A stretch of 52,469 nucleotides of DNA from UBA3537 sp965662485 (GTDB lineage: Bacteria > Bacteroidota > Bacteroidia > Flavobacteriales > Flavobacteriaceae). Below are positions 49,839-52,469 of this stretch, one piece after another. The position numbers were made by a program, and so were the translations under genes. The stretch covers positions 1 to 52,469 of the forward strand of contig CBFIIL010000007.1 in assembly GCA_965662485.1 (NCBI GenBank), in the 5' to 3' direction. Below the pieces are notes generated by a model that saw nothing but the letters and a program-made list of their open reading frames with translations, had not been told where the DNA came from and did not search any database. Positions within the stretch are counted from its first letter, which is position 1, and each line of letters starts with the position of its first letter.

Positions 49839-51757
49839 TTAAAAAATTTTAAGATGAGCATTTCTAAAGCCAAAAATACTAGGGCAAAAATAACAAACCA
49901 TTTCCATATGGACTTAATTTTTACACTACTTTTTATGAAGTTCAAACTACTCTCAATAGTTTCAGTGCTAAAATCAGAGAACAATTCTTCTAGGTCTAAG
50001 TATCGCAAAACACTTTCATTTCGATCAAAGTTATAGCTCAAAAACTGTAACGTATCCGACTTGTAATGAAGGGCATAATGTCCTGCTTTTTCAGGTAAAT
50101 CTTCGGTTGTGATTTTAAGTTTTGAGTGCTGTTTGTTTTGCAGTGGAATGTAGCTTTTTTCGTCATTTGTTATCTGTAAAACTTCATCTGTATTGATATT
50201 ATAATTTAATTCAATTTCATTTTTGTGGCCAATGGTATATTGTGTTTTTGGCAGTTGATAACTTGACTTGGCGATGCTATAAAAGGTAGGGACAATTAAG
50301 GGTGAATTGATAAAATTAGAATCCTCCGAACTTATATTTGATGAGAATACATAAGCATTTTCATATTGTGCCAAAAATGGAGTTTCATTTTGAAGTCTCA
50401 AAAGTACATTTGATGTTGACTTCAAAGGAAAGTATTTTTTCACTTTAGGAAATTGAAAATTTTTGATGCTGGTTTCAAAAACCGTTTTATAAATAGGGTG
50501 ATCAAAATTGATTGTTGTAATTTTTTGATCTGATAGGACTGTTTTGTTTTGTAAAATGTTTTGGTTTAGGATGCTGTTGTACTCATCAATATTTTCGTTT
50601 GAATGTGGTATTATAACAACATTTCCACCTTTATTCAAAAAGTCTTTGACATTGCTAATAAATGCTACCGAAATGTTTTCTAAGGCATCCAAAATAAGTA
50701 AATCTTGATTTTTAAGTTCGCTATACACTACTGCATTTATATTTTGTTCTAAAAATAAAAATTCGTCATCTGTAAAAATTCGTGATAGATAGGTGTTTTT
50801 TTGTTCACTAACCACCATCACCTTAATTCTATTTTCCTTTGGGATATTAAAGTAATATGTGTCATCAAAAACAAGTCCATTGTTATCGTCCAATACAAGT
50901 TTCCCCTTTGTTAAGGAACTGCTTTTTGGAAGTGAAAAAGTATTTTTAAAACTTCGATTTTTCAACACAATAGACTTCCCCAAAAGCTTTTGATCGTTGT
51001 ATAAACTTATGGTCAAGCTGTCTTGAGTTTTAGAGTTACTATTGGCTTTAATTTCAATATCGTATCCATTTGTTTGTGATGAAATTTCAACAGTTTCAAT
51101 ATAAAAATTCTCGGTTTTAATAGGTTTTTTATGGATTAAAAACAGACTGATATTGGTGTCTTTTTTTATGGTTTCAAAGGCGTTATTTGTTTGTTGAAAA
51201 TCAGAAATTATGATAAAATATTTAGGATTTGATGTGCTTTTAGAAAACAACATTTTTCCTTTAGAAATAACAGTTTTTATGTCCAATTGATGTGCTACGC
51301 ATTCAATATCTAGAAGTTCATCCTGAAGGGTTTTTAGCCTTCTATTTCGATATGTTTTTGTATTTGTAAAAACATTTACATTTAGTTTTTCATCCAGATG
51401 ATTCAGTACTTCTTGTACAGAACGTTCTAGAAGTGCACCATTAGGGCCTAGCGCTTGCATACTGAATGAATTATCGATGTAAATCACCACTTCTGGAGTA
51501 GTATTTTTGATTTTTTGATTGGAGAAATAGGGCTGAGCAAAAGCCATAATGATGCAACTAAGTGCTAGTAATCTCAGCGTCAAAATCAACCATTTTTTTA
51601 GGACTGCACTTTGACGCGTTTGGAGTTTAATTTTCTTTAAAAATGCAATATTAGTAAACTCTTGTTTTTTAAATTTCCGAAGATGAAATAAATGCACCAC
51701 TATAGGAATTATAAGCGCAAAAAGCGCATATAAAACTTCGGGATATAGAAACTGCAT
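49835..51757 (-). CDS. BatA/aerotolerance-regulator-like membrane protein with vWA-type domain
   Basis: 640-residue inner-membrane protein. The N-terminal BatA domain (about 1-85) has two transmembrane helices and the signature MQFLYPEVLYALFALIIPIV followed by HLFHLRKFKKQEFTNIAFL. A von Willebrand factor A-like domain follows (about 90-240), with VIYIDNSFSMQ close to the MIDAS motif DxSxS. A beta-rich central part and a final helix near the C-terminus complete it. The ATG at 51757 fits the family N-terminus better than the one four codons upstream. Its function in flavobacteria is unknown; Bat proteins were linked to aerotolerance. Coupled to the dihydroorotase homologue. Confidence 0.85.
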   Translation of the reverse strand: MQFLYPEVLYALFALIIPIVVHLFHLRKFKKQEFTNIAFLKKIKLQTRQSAVLKKWLILTLRLLALSCIIMAFAQPYFSNQKIKNTTPEVVIYIDNSFSMQALGPNGALLERSVQEVLNHLDEKLNVNVFTNTKTYRNRRLKTLQDELLDIECVAHQLDIKTVISKGKMLFSKSTSNPKYFIIISDFQQTNNAFETIKKDTNISLFLIHKKPIKTENFYIETVEISSQTNGYDIEIKANSNSKTQDSLTISLYNDQKLLGKSIVLKNRSFKNTFSLPKSSSLTKGKLVLDDNNGLVFDDTYYFNIPKENRIKVMVVSEQKNTYLSRIFTDDEFLFLEQNINAVVYSELKNQDLLILDALENISVAFISNVKDFLNKGGNVVIIPHSNENIDEYNSILNQNILQNKTVLSDQKITTINFDHPIYKTVFETSIKNFQFPKVKKYFPLKSTSNVLLRLQNETPFLAQYENAYVFSSNISSEDSNFINSPLIVPTFYSIAKSSYQLPKTQYTIGHKNEIELNYNINTDEVLQITNDEKSYIPLQNKQHSKLKITTEDLPEKAGHYALHYKSDTLQFLSYNFDRNESVLRYLDLEELFSDFSTETIESSLNFIKSSVKIKSIWKWFVIFALVFLALEMLILKFFK

Positions 51758-51799
51758 TTTAAAAAACATAGCTCAAATATAATTTATTAAAATGAACCC

Positions 51800-52469
51800 T
51801 TAGCAAAAGAAAAAGTAATCTTTCATGGCCTTTTTTTGATGGATATCAAAATAGGTTTTAATGCTGTCTTGTGCTTCACGATTTGCAACAGTAATTATAC
51901 TTTGATAGTCTTCAATTTTTGAAAGTGATTCAAAAGGTTGTAGTGTTTTTCCATAAATTTCTTTACCTATTTTTTTTGGATTATCACATATCCATTCAAA
52001 AGGGATTGTTGATTTTGAAAGGAGTTTAGCCATTTTTTTGCCTTTTGTACCAGCTCCCCAAATAATTAAAGTTTTTGATGGGTCATAAGATAATTCCATG
52101 AAATAGTGGAGTTTCAATTCCAAAAAAGAGTTTTCAGCATAATGCTCACTCGTTCTTGAAGTTCTAATGGCATAATCTCTCCAATGGTGAAATACTTCAT
52201 TGCTAGGAATACATTTTAAACCATATTTGAAAAAGCGAAATGCAAGGTCATAATCTTCAGGATAGATGTTTGGTTTAAAACCTTCGCAGCGCTCAAAATC
52301 TGATGTGTAAACCATCCAACAAGGAGATGGAATGACACATTCTTTGTAAATTTCATTGAAATTACCCCCTTTTTTAGTCAAGCGATTGAGCCATTTTTCG
52401 TAGCGTTTGTATCCATCTTTTAAACCCTCTTTAGAGAAATATTTGACCAAGCCTAAAGCAACATGTCCT
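51800..52469 (-). CDS. Glycosyltransferase family 2, C-terminal part (cut by the window edge)
   Basis: The open frame continues beyond position 52469, so only the last 220 or so residues are present. No ATG is seen in the visible part. The N-terminal visible region has WMVYTSDFERCEGFKPNIYPEDYDLAFRFFKYG, with the ED motif of inverting GT-A enzymes, followed by EVFHHWRDYAIRTSRTSEHY. The C-terminal part (TLIIWGAGTKGKKMAKLLSKSTIPFEWICDNPKKIG) is a Rossmann-like nucleotide-binding extension fused to the transferase. It runs into the BatA gene after 42 bp and may head that operon. Confidence 0.8.
   Translation of the reverse strand, partial: GHVALGLVKYFSKEGLKDGYKRYEKWLNRLTKKGGNFNEIYKECVIPSPCWMVYTSDFERCEGFKPNIYPEDYDLAFRFFKYGLKCIPSNEVFHHWRDYAIRTSRTSEHYAENSFLELKLHYFMELSYDPSKTLIIWGAGTKGKKMAKLLSKSTIPFEWICDNPKKIGKEIYGKTLQPFESLSKIEDYQSIITVANREAQDSIKTYFDIHQKKAMKDYFFFC

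Noticed and set aside
1..52469. tRNA, rRNA, CRISPR array, prophage or defence island
   Set aside because: Intergenic gaps are short, no regularly spaced repeats were seen, and no phage, restriction, toxin-antitoxin or nuclease-system genes were recognised.

Overview
The window is an AT-rich chromosomal segment from a member of the Flavobacteriaceae (Bacteroidota). Evidence for this is the TAnnTTTG -7 promoter boxes (one in the full TTG-N19-TAnnTTTG form), the scarcity of strong Shine-Dalgarno sequences, flavobacterial families such as DUF4834, YfhO, BatA and the GH3/beta-lactamase fusion, bacillithiol synthase BshA, and a probable sulfonolipid (capnine) gene pair. The genus cannot be assigned. 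No tRNA, rRNA, CRISPR array, IS element or prophage was seen. Nearly all of the segment is dense, housekeeping-like coding sequence in short operons.

Layout. 31-8658: Fe-S CCG-domain protein, small conserved protein, SIMPL protein (minus), GH3/beta-lactamase fusion, bshA, aroC and a dicarboxylate symporter. 8659-10887: the only accessory-looking stretch. It holds an Hsp31/HchA-type deglycase gene and a small membrane-protein gene, each bounded by long imperfect inverted-repeat elements that share termini and show compensatory base changes. 10888-17218: DCC thiol protein, Smr-less MutS2, ung, then a translationally coupled minus-strand operon (2OG-Fe oxygenase, SUI1 factor, nucleoside phosphorylase, cytoplasmic periplasmic-binding-fold protein). 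17339-23866: fused E1 alpha/beta 2-oxoacid dehydrogenase, sterol-desaturase-type hydroxylase, hutG-hutI and fumC. 23998-30325: lipoprotein, 57-aa membrane protein with a consensus promoter and a strong terminator, arsC-like gene, prfB (RF2) with a programmed +1 frameshift, threonine aldolase and oligopeptidase B lipoprotein.

30368-34892: cysteine-synthase-like and alpha-oxoamine-synthase-like genes (candidate capA/capB of capnine biosynthesis), followed convergently by a GNAT-fold protein coupled to an outer-membrane protein. 35038-38997: DUF4834, YfhO and a GT4 glycosyltransferase, an apparent envelope-glycosylation operon. 39067-45090: Arg-rich secreted protein, uvrA, ECF sigma factor with a structured leader, 47-aa conserved protein, and nth/bcp, which diverge from two facing -7 boxes. 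45100-52469: large conserved protein, metallo-hydrolase, 59-aa membrane/coiled-coil protein, and a minus-strand operon of GT2 (cut by the window edge), BatA-like protein, dihydroorotase homologue without metal ligands, Tic20/DUF4870-like protein and esterase.

Themes: thiol and redox metabolism (bshA, bcp, DCC, arsC-like, HchA), DNA repair (mutS2, ung, uvrA, nth), envelope lipid and glycan synthesis, and amino-acid catabolism. No complete novel system is demonstrated. The best leads are the inverted-repeat cassette elements at 8.7-10.7 kb, the capA/capB/GNAT neighbourhood, the start-codon-occluding repeat before the sigma factor, and the conserved enzymes that have lost canonical catalytic or cofactor residues.
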